A DNA stretch of 64,000 bases from Streptomyces pristinaespiralis (GCF_001278075.1 NZ_CP011340.1:6507501-6571500), one strand, 5' to 3'; positions 35,793 through 44,747 are shown, counted from the first letter of the stretch. Notes: generated by a model from the letters alone, not told the origin. A program made the numbers and translations.

Positions 35793-36425
35793 ATGCCGAG
35801 GACGATCGGACGGACGACAGCGGGCGTGGTGGCCGCTGTGACCGCCGCCGGAGTGCTGGCCGGCTGCGGGGGGCAGAGCGCTGGTGCGTCCGGGGACCGC
35901 GACTTCAGGGTGAAGGCGGACCGGCTTGATCCGTCCGCGTTCCCGACGTACGGCGCCCCCGCTCCGGCGGTGACCCCGTCGGTGGCGCCCACCCCGGCCA
36001 CGTGTCCCCGCTCGGGAGTCGTCGTGAGCACGGGCGTCGTCGACACGGCCATGGGCCGGCGGGCCACCGTCGTCGAGCTGAAGAACTGCGGCACCCGGCC
36101 CTACGACGTCAACGGTTACCCCCGGATCGGCGCCCTCGACGAGAACCGGGAGGCGCTGGACCTGACCATCACCCACGACCACCCGTACACCGACGCCGGG
36201 CGGGACCAGGGGCCACGACCGCTGACGCTGGCGCCCGGCCAGAGCGTGAAGTCGGTCCTCAACTGGAACAACCGGGTGACCTCCTTCGACCCGGTCACCG
36301 AAGGCGCCTACCTGGTGGTCACGCCGAGGGACGGGGAGACGCCGCAGACCCTGCCGTTCCGCCTGGACATCGGTACGTCCGGCGAGCTGGACGTCACCGC
36401 GTGGGCGCGGGACCTGCTGGGCTGA
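35793..36425 (+). CDS. DUF4232-type lipoprotein
   Basis: A 210-residue exported lipoprotein. The signal peptide ends in lipobox VLAGC (Cys about 25). After a Pro/Ala-rich linker, the domain begins CPRSGVVVSTGVVDTAMGRRATVVELKNCGTRPYDVNGYP (in parts), matching the DUF4232 pattern with two conserved cysteines (CP...KNCG) probably disulfide-bonded. Such proteins are abundant on actinobacterial membranes; function unknown. ATG 35793 follows GGAGGGGAA. Confidence 0.83.
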   Translation: MPRTIGRTTAGVVAAVTAAGVLAGCGGQSAGASGDRDFRVKADRLDPSAFPTYGAPAPAVTPSVAPTPATCPRSGVVVSTGVVDTAMGRRATVVELKNCGTRPYDVNGYPRIGALDENREALDLTITHDHPYTDAGRDQGPRPLTLAPGQSVKSVLNWNNRVTSFDPVTEGAYLVVTPRDGETPQTLPFRLDIGTSGELDVTAWARDLLG

Positions 36426-36452
36426 GCCGCAGGTCCCGCGCGTCGCGCACGC

Positions 36453-38300
36453 CTACGGGCAAAAGCGCAGCACCTGCGGGTCGTGGTCGCTGTTCTGGTC
36501 CGAGAACTCCGCGTTGATGTGCACGCTGTCGTAGCTGAAGTCGCGGATCGACGGGCTCGTCAGGATCTGGTCGAGCACCTGGCTGTTGCCTTGGTAGACG
36601 TACGAGTAACGCTCCGACCGGGGCAGGGACTTGATCGCCGGGAAGAGGGCGCCGCCGTCGGTGAGGGCCTTCGTCGTCTCCGAGAACTCGAAGTCGTTGA
36701 TGTCGCCCAGCACGACGACGTCCGCCTTGTGGTCCGCGTCGAGGACGTCCTTGACGAACGCGTTCACGGCCTGCGCCTGCTTCAGCCGCTGCGCTTCGGA
36801 GGAACGGACCGGCGGCTGGTGGTGCGAGACCAGCGACTCGTCGCCGCCCTTCGAACCGAAGTGGTTGGCGATCACGAAGACCGTACGGCCGCGGAAGGTG
36901 AACTCGCCGGCCAGCGGCTTGCGGCTGTCCTCCCAGGCGTCGTTCGCCGGGTCGATGCGGCCCGGGGACAGGGTGAGCGCCGCGCGGCCCCGCTCCCGTA
37001 CGACTCCGGTCGCCGTCGTCGCGTCGCCGCCCGCGCGGTCGTTGAAGGAGACCCGCTCCGGGTTGAAGAGGAACACCTGGCGGATGTTGCCGCCCGGCTG
37101 GCCGCCGTCCTCGTTGTTCACCGGGTCGACGGAGCGCCACTCGTACGCGGGACCGCCGGCCGCGACGATCGCGTCCGTGAACTTCTTGACCGTCTGGGCC
37201 GCCGACACGGTGCCGTCGTTCTTGGCGCCGGTGTCGTCCTGGATCTCCTCCAGGGCGAGGATGTCGGGCGAGGCCAGGTTCTCCACGACGGCCTTCGCCA
37301 GCGCGTCGAACTTCTCCTGCGGGTCGGACGGGTCCAGGTTCTCCACGTTGTACGTGGCCACGGCCAGTTCGCCGTTGCGCTGCGGACGCGTGCTCTCACG
37401 GGTCAGACCGCGGTCCTCGACCGTGCCGAGAGTGCGGGCGGTCAGCGTGTAGCCGCCGTACTGGTTGAAGTCCAGCGGGCCCTCCGTGGTGCCCGACAGG
37501 ACGTCACCCACGTTCGCCTTCGGGAAGGGCTGCTCCGCCAGCGGGACCAGGGACTGGATCTGCAGACGGCCGGTGTTCTGCGACTCGTAGGAGCCGTAGA
37601 CCGTGCCGCCGCGCCGGTTGTCGTTCTCCCACGGCTTCACCGTCACCCACAGCTCGGCAAACGCGTCGGTCGCGCCCACCACGCGCGAGGTGCCGACGCG
37701 GATGTTGGTGCCCTCGAGCGACTCGTAGTAGTCCAGGGCGTACGTACGCGGCGCCAGGGGCAGGCCGTTGATGCTGCCGCCCGCCGCGGGGTCGCCCTCG
37801 GGGGTGTACGCCGCAGGCACCGACCAGGCGGAGACGGTCACGGGCGCGGGCACCTCGTTGCCGGAGGAGACCACGGTGACGGTCGGCTTCGTTATCTCGG
37901 TCAGCGACTGGTTGCCGGACGACGCGCCCCCGGGGACGTACTCCGTGACCGTGCCGGAGACGGTGACTCGGTCACCCACCGCGACCTTCGGCGCGGAGCC
38001 GGTGAAGACGAAGACACCCTCGCTGGTCGCCGCGTCACCGTCGGCCTCGGGGTCCTGGAACCAGAAGCCCCGGGAACCGTAGGTCCGTACACCCGTCACG
38101 ATGCCCGGCACATCGGAGACCTGCTTCCCCTCCAGCGGGGAAACGCGGGTGTTGCCCTGGATGTCGTGGATACGCACCTGGGCGGCACCGGCCGTGGTGT
38201 CGTCGGCGGCGTTGGCGGATCCGGCGAGCAGACCGGCGGCCAGCGCGGCGGCCACGACGGTCGCCACGGCGGTAGTTCTCGGTACGACGGAGGAAAGCAT
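36453..38300 (-). CDS. Secreted endonuclease/exonuclease/phosphatase-fold protein
   Basis: A 615-residue secreted protein resembling ExeM-type extracellular nucleases. Signal peptide to about residue 32 (AAALAAGLLAGSANAAD). Residues 40-290 hold an OB-fold-like region (IHDIQGNTRVSPLEGKQVSD start). The C-terminal EEP domain has ATYNVENLDP, ALEEIQDD, FVIANHFGSKG, VVLGDINDF and NSDHDPQVLRF, i.e. the Asn, Glu, His, Asp-x-Asn and terminal Asp-His of the DNase I fold. ATG 38300 is preceded by GGGAGAACC. Likely DNA scavenging outside the cell. Confidence 0.87.
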   Translation of the reverse strand: MLSSVVPRTTAVATVVAAALAAGLLAGSANAADDTTAGAAQVRIHDIQGNTRVSPLEGKQVSDVPGIVTGVRTYGSRGFWFQDPEADGDAATSEGVFVFTGSAPKVAVGDRVTVSGTVTEYVPGGASSGNQSLTEITKPTVTVVSSGNEVPAPVTVSAWSVPAAYTPEGDPAAGGSINGLPLAPRTYALDYYESLEGTNIRVGTSRVVGATDAFAELWVTVKPWENDNRRGGTVYGSYESQNTGRLQIQSLVPLAEQPFPKANVGDVLSGTTEGPLDFNQYGGYTLTARTLGTVEDRGLTRESTRPQRNGELAVATYNVENLDPSDPQEKFDALAKAVVENLASPDILALEEIQDDTGAKNDGTVSAAQTVKKFTDAIVAAGGPAYEWRSVDPVNNEDGGQPGGNIRQVFLFNPERVSFNDRAGGDATTATGVVRERGRAALTLSPGRIDPANDAWEDSRKPLAGEFTFRGRTVFVIANHFGSKGGDESLVSHHQPPVRSSEAQRLKQAQAVNAFVKDVLDADHKADVVVLGDINDFEFSETTKALTDGGALFPAIKSLPRSERYSYVYQGNSQVLDQILTSPSIRDFSYDSVHINAEFSDQNSDHDPQVLRFCP

Positions 38301-38586
38301 CAAGGTTCTCCGGGAGGTGTGGGATGAGGGTCCACGGGGCCTGTCATGGGCCCGGCAGGTTCTACGCGCGTCAATCTCTTGGCTGGGCAGGTCACTTGTC
38401 AAGGGTCAACCGGTGTACTGAGACCTAAGTCCACATGAACCCGCACACCGGCAAAGGTCCGGCCGGGGGACCGGCCGTCCGGATCGAGCGGGCGCGGCGA
38501 AACCGCACGAAATACGTCTACGCTGGGGGCCGTCCGGTCGCCCAAAGGCCGCCCGGATCCGGTATGCCGCGGAGGAGACCCACCAG

Positions 38587-40035
38587 ATGCCCCAAGACCG
38601 TCCCACCCTGCCGCCGGTACGGCTGAACTCGGACGCGCAGCTGGCGCGGGACGCGCTCGCCACCCCGCTGCTGGCCCGGGCCGTCAGGCTCGCCCGCTGG
38701 GCCGGCCCCCGGACCCGGGTCGGCGTCGGCGGCGAACTCCCCGACGAGCAGCTTCCCGCGGCGGCCGAGGCGCTGGGTCTGGACGCCGGGGACGAGGAGG
38801 ACCTCGCCTGCGCGAGCGAGGCGTGGCGCGTCGCCGTCGACACGGGCCTCGTGGACGTGGAGGACCCGGCCGACGACTCCGACACCGGAAGTGCCGTCGC
38901 CGGAGCCAACCTCGCACTCGTCACCGGCGGTTCACCGCAGGACGTCCTCGGCCTGTGGCTCGACGCCCTCGACGTCGTCTTCGCCGACGCCATCGCCCCC
39001 GTCCTCGACGACATCTCCGCGGTCGTCGGCGACGACGGGGAGATCGACCTCGAAGCGCTCGACTGGGACCCCGAACGCGAAGCCGTGTTCCTCGAAGGGG
39101 TCCTCGGCAACCTCTACCTGCTCACCGTCTCCGACAGGGCCGTGGAAGAGGAATCCGTCCCGCTGCCCGTCCTCGCCGCGTCGATGATCGTCCCCGAGGA
39201 CATGGGAGAACCGACCGACGACGTCCTGGAACAGGTCTCGGAGGCGATGATGCGCCTCGACGACCAGTTCCGCGTACTGGAGCCGGTCGGGCTCGTCCGG
39301 TACCGGCCCGTGGACGAGGCGTTGATGGCCGAGGAGGGCACCGCGGAGGGCCCCGGCCCCCTCGTCGACGACGAGGACGTCACCCGCTACGGCATGGTCC
39401 GGCTCACCCCCCTCGGGCTCTACGGCGTCAGGGCCCGCCTGCTGGAGGCCGGGGTCGAGGCGCCCGCGGTCGGCGATCTCGCCGACAAGGGCGCGGACGT
39501 GCTGCTCGACGGGCTCGCCCGCTACCCCGAACTCGCCGCCCGCGCGGAGACCGAGCAGTGGCTCGCCCGGCGCGACGCCGCCGACGCCGCCCGCGAACTC
39601 CTCACCGCCGCGCGCGGTGACGACCCGGGCGCGCCGCTGCGCCGCCTCCACTGCCAGCAGGCGCTCACCCTGGTCGGGCGGCACGCCGAACCCGCCGTAC
39701 GCGACGTGCTCGACGATCCCCGGCTCGGCGGCCTCGCCCGCGTCTGGCTCGCCGAGCACGGGGCGTCGGACGTGCCGGCGCCGCCCGAGTCCATGATCTT
39801 CTGGCTGGCCATCGACACGATCGCCGCGCAGCTCGCGGCGGGCGGTGAGGCCGCGGAGCTCCAGGACCTGGTCGAGGAACTCGTCGGACGGCACACAGGG
39901 TTCTTCGACGCGGCGTGGCGGGTGGAGCATCCGGCGACGGCGGATGTGCTGGAGGCGATGGGGCGGCTGCACCGGGACAAGGCGACGGCGAAGGAGGCGC
40001 GGAAGGCGGCCTTCAAGTCCCGCTCGGCTCACTGA
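38587..40035 (+). CDS. Large conserved hypothetical protein
   Basis: A 482-residue acidic soluble protein, Ala/Leu/Asp/Glu-rich and almost entirely helical, with no signal peptide or membrane segment. It opens PQDRPTLPPVRLNSDAQLARDALATPLLARAVRLARW (in parts). The second half repeats helical pairs (LRRLHCQQALTLVGRHAEPAVRDVLDD), perhaps HEAT-like. I do not recognise a named family. ATG 38587 follows AGGAGACCC. Monocistronic by spacing. Confidence 0.75.
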   Translation: MPQDRPTLPPVRLNSDAQLARDALATPLLARAVRLARWAGPRTRVGVGGELPDEQLPAAAEALGLDAGDEEDLACASEAWRVAVDTGLVDVEDPADDSDTGSAVAGANLALVTGGSPQDVLGLWLDALDVVFADAIAPVLDDISAVVGDDGEIDLEALDWDPEREAVFLEGVLGNLYLLTVSDRAVEEESVPLPVLAASMIVPEDMGEPTDDVLEQVSEAMMRLDDQFRVLEPVGLVRYRPVDEALMAEEGTAEGPGPLVDDEDVTRYGMVRLTPLGLYGVRARLLEAGVEAPAVGDLADKGADVLLDGLARYPELAARAETEQWLARRDAADAARELLTAARGDDPGAPLRRLHCQQALTLVGRHAEPAVRDVLDDPRLGGLARVWLAEHGASDVPAPPESMIFWLAIDTIAAQLAAGGEAAELQDLVEELVGRHTGFFDAAWRVEHPATADVLEAMGRLHRDKATAKEARKAAFKSRSAH

Positions 40036-40335
40036 CGTTCGCGGCGCCCTGGTCCGGTGCGGTCCGGCCCGGCCCGTGAGCGTGACGCACTCGGGGGCGC
40101 GGCGTTTCCGGGCGCGGCCCGGTCCGGCACGGGGCGTTGCTCCTGCGGGGCGTGGCTGCGCCGGTGGGTGGTCCGGCTCTTGCGACCGGTCGCACCAAGG
40201 AGAGCGGATGTTCCGGCCTGCGGGGGAAAGGCCCCGCCCGGTCCCAGGGGCTTAGTGCAACGTTCAAGCTCCGTTCGTGCGCAGCCGCGAGGGTGTGGGC
40301 GGATCAGCCGTCGGACCTGCCTCTCAGGAGACTTG
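40036..40335. promoter_or_regulatory. 300-base control region of the PhoX-like gene
   Basis: No coding frame. It contains a candidate PHO box at 40262-40283 and a CAGGAG ribosome site just before the next ATG. The first 160 bases are GC-rich without clear hairpins. Confidence 0.5.
40262..40283 (+). promoter_or_regulatory. Candidate PHO box (PhoP site)
   Basis: Two 11-base direct repeats beginning GTTC: GTTCAAGCTCC and GTTCGTGCGCA. Streptomyces PhoP binds tandem 11-base units of the GTTCACC type. The first unit matches well, the second only at its GTTC core. It lies 53 bases before a PhoX-like phosphatase gene. Confidence 0.45.
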
Positions 40336-41766
40336 ATGCCGCTCACTCGCAGGGAATTTACCAAGCAGTCCGCTCTCACCGGCGCGGGCGTGGCCCTCAC
40401 CGGTGCCGTCGGGTCGCTCGCCACCGCGCCCGGCGCCCTCGCGGACGAGGACGAGCGTCAGGGGCACGAGGGGCCGGGCTACGGGCCGTTGATCCCCGAC
40501 CCCGCGGGCATGCTCGCGCTGCCCGCCGGGTTCACGTACCGCGTTCTCACCCGCAGTGGCGTCACCAGGCTGGAGTCGGGCGAGTTCACGCCCGGCAAGC
40601 ACGACGGAACGGCGACGTTCGAGGGACCGCGCGGCGTGACGCTGCTCGTCGTCAACCATGAGCTCAAGGGTGAGCGCGCGAAGGTCGCGCACCCCGTACC
40701 GCTCACCGAGGGCCTGGTCTACGACCCGGCCGCGCCCGGTGGGTGCACCGTCGTGGAGAGCCACCGCAGCGGCGAGGTCGCCCAGTGGGTCGGCGTTGCG
40801 GGCACCGTGCAGAACTGCGCCGGCGGCACGACGCCGTGGGGCACCTGGCTCACCTGTGAGGAGACCGAGGACACGGCGGGCACGAACGGCCTGACCGAGG
40901 ACCACGGCTACGTCTTCGAGGTCGATCCGTACGACCGCCGCGCCAACCGCGCCCCGCGGCCCGTCAAGGCGCTCGGCCGGTACGCACACGAGGCCGTCGT
41001 GGTCGACCCGAAGCGTGGTCACCTGTACCTCACGGAGGACGCCGACACCCCGAACGGTCTGCTCTACCGCTGGGTGCCGCCGCACGGCTTCAAGCACGGC
41101 CGCGGCCGGCTGCGCACCCTCGCCGACGACGCCGGTGTGCTCCAGGCCGCGAGGTGCTACGACTCCGGCGGCCGCTTCGTCGACGACCTGGCCCGCGCCA
41201 CGAAGATCGGCACGGTCTACGGGGTGGACTGGACGGAGGTCCCGGACCGTGACGCCCGGACGGTCTCCGTGCGCAAGCAGTTCAGGGACGGCGAGGTCAC
41301 CCGCGGCCGCAAGCTCGAGGGCATGTGGTGGGGTGACGGCGGTGTCTACATCGTCTCGTCGTACGCCCGGGAGGAGAGCCCCGAGCAGCACGACGGCCAG
41401 GTCTGGTTCTACGACCCGCGTCGGCGGACGCTGACGCTGAAGGTGCTGCTCGGTGTGAACCCCGACCCGTCGAAGGACGGTGCCTACGACGGCCCGGACA
41501 ACATCACGGTCTCCCCGTACGGCGGGCTGATCATCGCCGAGGACGGCGAGGGCGTGCAGCACCTGATCGGCGCCACGGACAGCGGCCGTACGTATCCGAT
41601 CGCCCGTAACGAGTTCAACGTGGGCACCGAGGAGGACCCGGACTTCAGTGAGTTCGCCGGTGTCGTCTTCTCGCCCGACGGGGGGACGCTGTACGCCAGC
41701 ATCCAGACGCCGGGCATCATGTTCGCGATCACGGGCCCCTGGCGGCGTCAGAGCGGCCGCCACTGA
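40336..41766 (+). CDS. Tat-exported PhoX/DUF839-family phosphatase-like protein
   Basis: A 476-residue exported protein. The N-terminus has a twin-arginine signal (TRREFTKQSALTGAG) with cleavage near LADE (about residue 37). The body is a beta-propeller of the PhoX/DUF839 type, with FTYRVLTRSG, TPWGTWLTCEE, GRYAHEAVVVDP, LYLTEDAD and DNITVSPYGGLIIAEDG; in PhoX these carry Ca/Fe ligands (Cys, Glu, Asp). Probably a secreted calcium/iron phosphatase acting in phosphate starvation, as the upstream PHO box suggests. Confidence 0.88.
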   Translation: MPLTRREFTKQSALTGAGVALTGAVGSLATAPGALADEDERQGHEGPGYGPLIPDPAGMLALPAGFTYRVLTRSGVTRLESGEFTPGKHDGTATFEGPRGVTLLVVNHELKGERAKVAHPVPLTEGLVYDPAAPGGCTVVESHRSGEVAQWVGVAGTVQNCAGGTTPWGTWLTCEETEDTAGTNGLTEDHGYVFEVDPYDRRANRAPRPVKALGRYAHEAVVVDPKRGHLYLTEDADTPNGLLYRWVPPHGFKHGRGRLRTLADDAGVLQAARCYDSGGRFVDDLARATKIGTVYGVDWTEVPDRDARTVSVRKQFRDGEVTRGRKLEGMWWGDGGVYIVSSYAREESPEQHDGQVWFYDPRRRTLTLKVLLGVNPDPSKDGAYDGPDNITVSPYGGLIIAEDGEGVQHLIGATDSGRTYPIARNEFNVGTEEDPDFSEFAGVVFSPDGGTLYASIQTPGIMFAITGPWRRQSGRH

Positions 41767-41934
41767 GGCTCCCGCGGCCGGCCGGTGGTGAATCGGCACA
41801 CTTTCCAAAGGCCCCGCCGACGGCGCTTTCCGCAGGCTTTCGCTGATCGAACGCGGTCCGGTGACCGGCCCGTCACCGAAGTGAGAGCGCTCGGGCGTGG
41901 CGTGGCGGGGTGCCGGGGGCGCATACTGAACGTA

Positions 41935-42165
41935 ATGACAAAGTCAGCCGGTTCCCGGCGCCACCTGCCGTCCAGCCCCTTCAACCGTCCGTCCCTGGAA
42001 GAGCCGCCGATCGAATGCTTTGAAGCGGGCGACAGGGTGTCCCACGATCAGTTCGGTCTCGGAAGAGTCCTCGCCGTGGAAGGTGACAACGCCGCCGTGC
42101 TTGTCGACTTCTCCGGCAGGCAGGGCCGCATCCTCAGTCCGTTCTCCAAACTGGCCAAACTCTGA
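41935..42165 (+). CDS. Stand-alone UvrD/PcrA Tudor-like domain protein
   Basis: A 76-residue basic protein. After a Ser/Pro/Arg-rich tail it contains FEAGDRVSHDQFGLGRVLAV, then NAAVLVDFSGRQGRILSPFSKLAKL, which resembles the C-terminal Tudor-like domain of UvrD/PcrA helicases (GDRV.H..YG.G.V). In those enzymes it contacts RNA polymerase. ATG 41935 is chosen; CATACT lies 7 bases upstream and no ribosome site is present, so the mRNA may be leaderless. Followed by a strong bidirectional terminator. Confidence 0.72.
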   Translation: MTKSAGSRRHLPSSPFNRPSLEEPPIECFEAGDRVSHDQFGLGRVLAVEGDNAAVLVDFSGRQGRILSPFSKLAKL

Positions 42166-42186
42166 GCACGCTTTTCAGCTTTTTCC

Positions 42187-42229
42187 CCGCCGGGGGTGTC
42201 CGCCGCAGAGCGACGGGCACCCCCGGCGG
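42187..42229. terminator. Bidirectional terminator
   Basis: A 16-base stem (CCGCCGGGGGTGTCCG with CGGGCACCCCCGGCGG, one G-U pair) with T-runs on both sides (CTTTTTC and CTTTTC), between convergent genes. Confidence 0.88.
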
Positions 42230-42234
42230 ACTTT

Positions 42235-43443
42235 TCAGAGCGCCTGTGCCGCGGGCTTGACCATGCCCCGCACGGTGCGCGACTTCACGAAGTCGCCCAT
42301 GGCGGTCATCTCCCACTCGCCCGAGAACTGCTTGATCAGCTTGGCCATCATCACGCCCGTCTGCGGCTCCGCGGTGGTCAGGTCGAAGCGGACGAGCTCC
42401 TCGCCGGTCGTGGCGTCGATCAGCCGGCAGTAGGCCTTGGCGACCTCGGTGAACTTCTGGCCGGAGAACGAGTTGACCGTGAAGACGAGGCCCGTCGCGT
42501 CGGCGGGCAGCCGGCCGAGGTCCACGACGATGACCTCGTCGTCGCCCGCGCCCTCACCGGTCAGGTTGTCGCCGGAGTGCTTGACCGAGCCGCCCAGGAT
42601 GGAGAGCTTGCCGAAGTAGCAGCTGTCCAGGTGGTTGCGGTTCGGGCCGTAGGCGATGACGGAGGCGTCGAGGTCGATGTCCTTGCCGCGGAACGCCGGC
42701 TCCCAGCCGAGGCCCATCTTGACCTGGGAGAGCAGCGGACGGCCGCCCTTGACCAGGGACACCGTCTGGTTCTTCTGGAGGCTGACCCGGCCCTTGTCCA
42801 GGTTGATCTTGCCGGTGGCGGCCGGTGCGGCCGGCGGGGCGGCGGGCGCCGGCGGGGTCGCGGCGACCCGCGGGTCGGCGGGCGGGGCCGCGGTGACAGG
42901 CGGCGCGGGGGTCCGGGGGGCGGCAGGGGCGGCCGCGGGCTCCTCGTCGACCGAGACGCCGAAGTCCGTGGCGATGCCCGCCAGGCCGTTCGCGTAGCCC
43001 TGGCCGACCGCACGGGCCTTCCAGACGCCGCCGCGGAGATAGACCTCGACGACCACCAGCGCGGTCTCCGCGCCGAGCTGCGGCGGGGTGAAGGTGGCGA
43101 GGGCGCTGCCGTCGTCGGCGTTGCGGATGGTGGCGGTGGGCTCGATGCCCTGGAAGGTCTGCCCCGCCGCGTCCGGGCTCGCCGTGACGACGATCTTCTC
43201 GATGCCGGGCGGCACGGCCGTGGTGTCGACCACGATCGCGTCGGGCGCGGTGCCGCCGCCGGAGCGGTAGCTCACGCCGGGGCCCTGGGGCTGGTTGTAG
43301 AAGATGAAGTCGTCGTCGGAGCGCACCTTGCCGTCGGCGGTGAGCAGCAGGCCCGATACGTCGAGCCGCACCGGAGCGGCGACGTCCACCGCCACGCGCG
43401 CGGCGGTCAGGGGGATGTTCGAGCCGGGGGTCATAGCTGTCAT
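42235..43443 (-). CDS. Tandem TerD-domain protein
   Basis: A 402-residue cytoplasmic protein with two TerD folds. The first (about residues 1-175) includes LLLTADGKVRSDDDFIFYNQP and the calcium-binding DDDF motif, plus EVYLRGGVWKARAVGQGYANGLAGIATDFGV. A Pro/Ala linker (about 178-220) leads to a second domain, starting KINLDKGRVSLQKNQTVSL, with LGWEP and VTEVAKAYCRLID-type ends. TerD proteins are calcium-binding stress/tellurite proteins, often multiple in Streptomyces and linked to development. ATG 43443 or 43434. Monocistronic. Confidence 0.88.
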   Translation of the reverse strand: MTAMTPGSNIPLTAARVAVDVAAPVRLDVSGLLLTADGKVRSDDDFIFYNQPQGPGVSYRSGGGTAPDAIVVDTTAVPPGIEKIVVTASPDAAGQTFQGIEPTATIRNADDGSALATFTPPQLGAETALVVVEVYLRGGVWKARAVGQGYANGLAGIATDFGVSVDEEPAAAPAAPRTPAPPVTAAPPADPRVAATPPAPAAPPAAPAATGKINLDKGRVSLQKNQTVSLVKGGRPLLSQVKMGLGWEPAFRGKDIDLDASVIAYGPNRNHLDSCYFGKLSILGGSVKHSGDNLTGEGAGDDEVIVVDLGRLPADATGLVFTVNSFSGQKFTEVAKAYCRLIDATTGEELVRFDLTTAEPQTGVMMAKLIKQFSGEWEMTAMGDFVKSRTVRGMVKPAAQAL

Positions 43444-43488
43444 GACTGAGGTAACGAGCGAGTCCGCTTTACCGTTCCCTTACCCTTG

Positions 43489-43707
43489 TCACCTGTTACG
43501 GGGATGATTTTTCGCCAGGCGCTCATTGCCGAACTTGTACGCGCCCGTCCACCGCGCCATGACCAGCTGGGCGTCCCCCGAGCCCACCTCCGCCAGGAAC
43601 TTCTCCGCGCGCGTGCCGCGCAGGGTCCCCGCCGCGCGGCCGCGGTGGCTGATGGTCACCGTGCCGTCACCGAGCTGTGTGTACGTGAATCCGAAGGGTC
43701 TCGCCAT
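43489..43707 (-). CDS. Small conserved hypothetical protein
   Basis: A 72-residue basic protein (75 if it starts at ATG 43716). It reads MARPFGFTYTQLGDGTVTISHRGR then AAGTLRGTRAEKFLAEV and ends GNERLAKNHPRNR. Two short beta-strands then helices are expected; it is probably a small nucleic-acid-associated or ribosome-associated protein, but that is only a guess from charge. It lies between a TerD gene and uronate dehydrogenase on the same strand. Not recognised by family. Confidence 0.65.
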   Translation of the reverse strand: MARPFGFTYTQLGDGTVTISHRGRAAGTLRGTRAEKFLAEVGSGDAQLVMARWTGAYKFGNERLAKNHPRNR

Positions 43708-43760
43708 GGACGTCATCGTGGCGGAATCCGGTTTGCGCGGCACGGGGTTTTCCCGGGGCG

Positions 43761-44585
43761 TCAGTACGGCCACCGCGGCGGGTTCGTGGTGAAGTGGCCG
43801 CCGAGGTGGGCGTGGTCCGGGTTGTCCGGGTTCAGCTCCCCGTGCTCGGCGACGAGCTTCTCCGCGTACTGCTCCGAGTCGTCCTGCGGTTCGTAGCCGA
43901 GCGCCCGGGCGCTGGTCAGGTCCCACCACAGGCGGGTGTTGGCGGAAGACCCGTGGACGATGGTGTGGCCGACGTTCTCGGCGGTGAGGGCCGCGTGGAA
44001 GAGGCGGGCGCCGTCACCGGGGCTCATCCAGACGGAGAGCATCCGTACGGACGTCGGTTCCATGAAGCAGGAGCCGATGCGCACGGACACGGTCTCCAGG
44101 CCGTGCAGGTCCCAGTACAGCTGTGCCAGGTCCTCCCCGAAGCACTTGGACAGGCCGTAGAAGGTGTCGGGGCGGTGGCGGGTCTCGACCGGGATCAGCG
44201 CCTCGGGCGGGAAGGGGGCGTCGCCCTGGGGGCGCGGGACGAAGCCGACCGCGTGGTTGCTGGAGGCGAAGACGATCCGCTTCACCCCTTCCTCCCGTGC
44301 GGCCTCGTAGAGGTTGTACGTCCCCTCGATGTTGGCCTTGAGGATCTTGTCGAACGATGCTTCGAGGGAGATGCCCGCGAGGTGGATGATCGCGTCGACC
44401 CCGCGTACCGCCTCGCGCAGGGCCGCCTTGTCGGCGAGGTCGGCGGTGATCGCGTCCGGCTCGCCCTCGATGGGCGTGACGTCGAACAGACGGAGTTCGT
44501 AGCCGTACGCGGGCAGCAGGCCGCGCATCAGGGTGCCGAGTCCGCCGGCTGCGCCGGTGAGCAGGACGGTACGGGCAGCGGGCAT
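43761..44585 (-). CDS. Uronate dehydrogenase-like SDR enzyme
   Basis: A 274-residue extended short-chain dehydrogenase. Cofactor motif TGAAGGLGTLMRG, catalytic Tyr143-x3-Lys147 in YGLSKCFGED, and FASSNHAVGF are shared with bacterial uronate dehydrogenases that oxidise galacturonate/glucuronate to aldaric lactones with NAD. The divergent neighbour is a keto-deoxy-glucarate dehydratase, which fits the same route. ATG 44585 follows GAGGAGATC. A 6-7-6 inverted repeat upstream may be its operator. Specificity is inferred. Confidence 0.83.
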   Translation of the reverse strand: MPAARTVLLTGAAGGLGTLMRGLLPAYGYELRLFDVTPIEGEPDAITADLADKAALREAVRGVDAIIHLAGISLEASFDKILKANIEGTYNLYEAAREEGVKRIVFASSNHAVGFVPRPQGDAPFPPEALIPVETRHRPDTFYGLSKCFGEDLAQLYWDLHGLETVSVRIGSCFMEPTSVRMLSVWMSPGDGARLFHAALTAENVGHTIVHGSSANTRLWWDLTSARALGYEPQDDSEQYAEKLVAEHGELNPDNPDHAHLGGHFTTNPPRWPY

Positions 44586-44611
44586 GGGCGGATCTCCTCG
44601 AGTGCGCTCAA

Positions 44612-44630
44612 GTGAATGGATGATATTCAC
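44612..44630. promoter_or_regulatory. Inverted repeat, candidate operator
   Basis: GTGAAT-N7-ATTCAC, 27 bases upstream of the uronate dehydrogenase ATG. On the minus strand it overlaps a possible -10 (TATCAT). Confidence 0.45.
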
Positions 44631-44717
44631 ATGCGTGGACACGCTAAGGAGTGGCCCCGGCACCGTCAAGTGTCGCGCGGGGTGGGTCATTCTGTGCCTG
44701 GAATGCATGTTCCTGTC

Positions 44718-44747
44718 TTGACCGGTGCGAGTGGGCTGCCATAGCGT
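44718..44747 (+). promoter_or_regulatory. Promoter of the dehydratase operon
   Basis: TTGACC, 18 bases, TAGCGT: a good match to the vegetative Streptomyces promoter. Transcription would start near 44754, about 70 bases before the GTG at 44826. Confidence 0.55.

Noticed and set aside
36427..36479. CCGCAGGT/ACCTGCGG inverted repeat
   Set aside because: Loop of 37 bases and one arm inside a coding end; not a convincing terminator.
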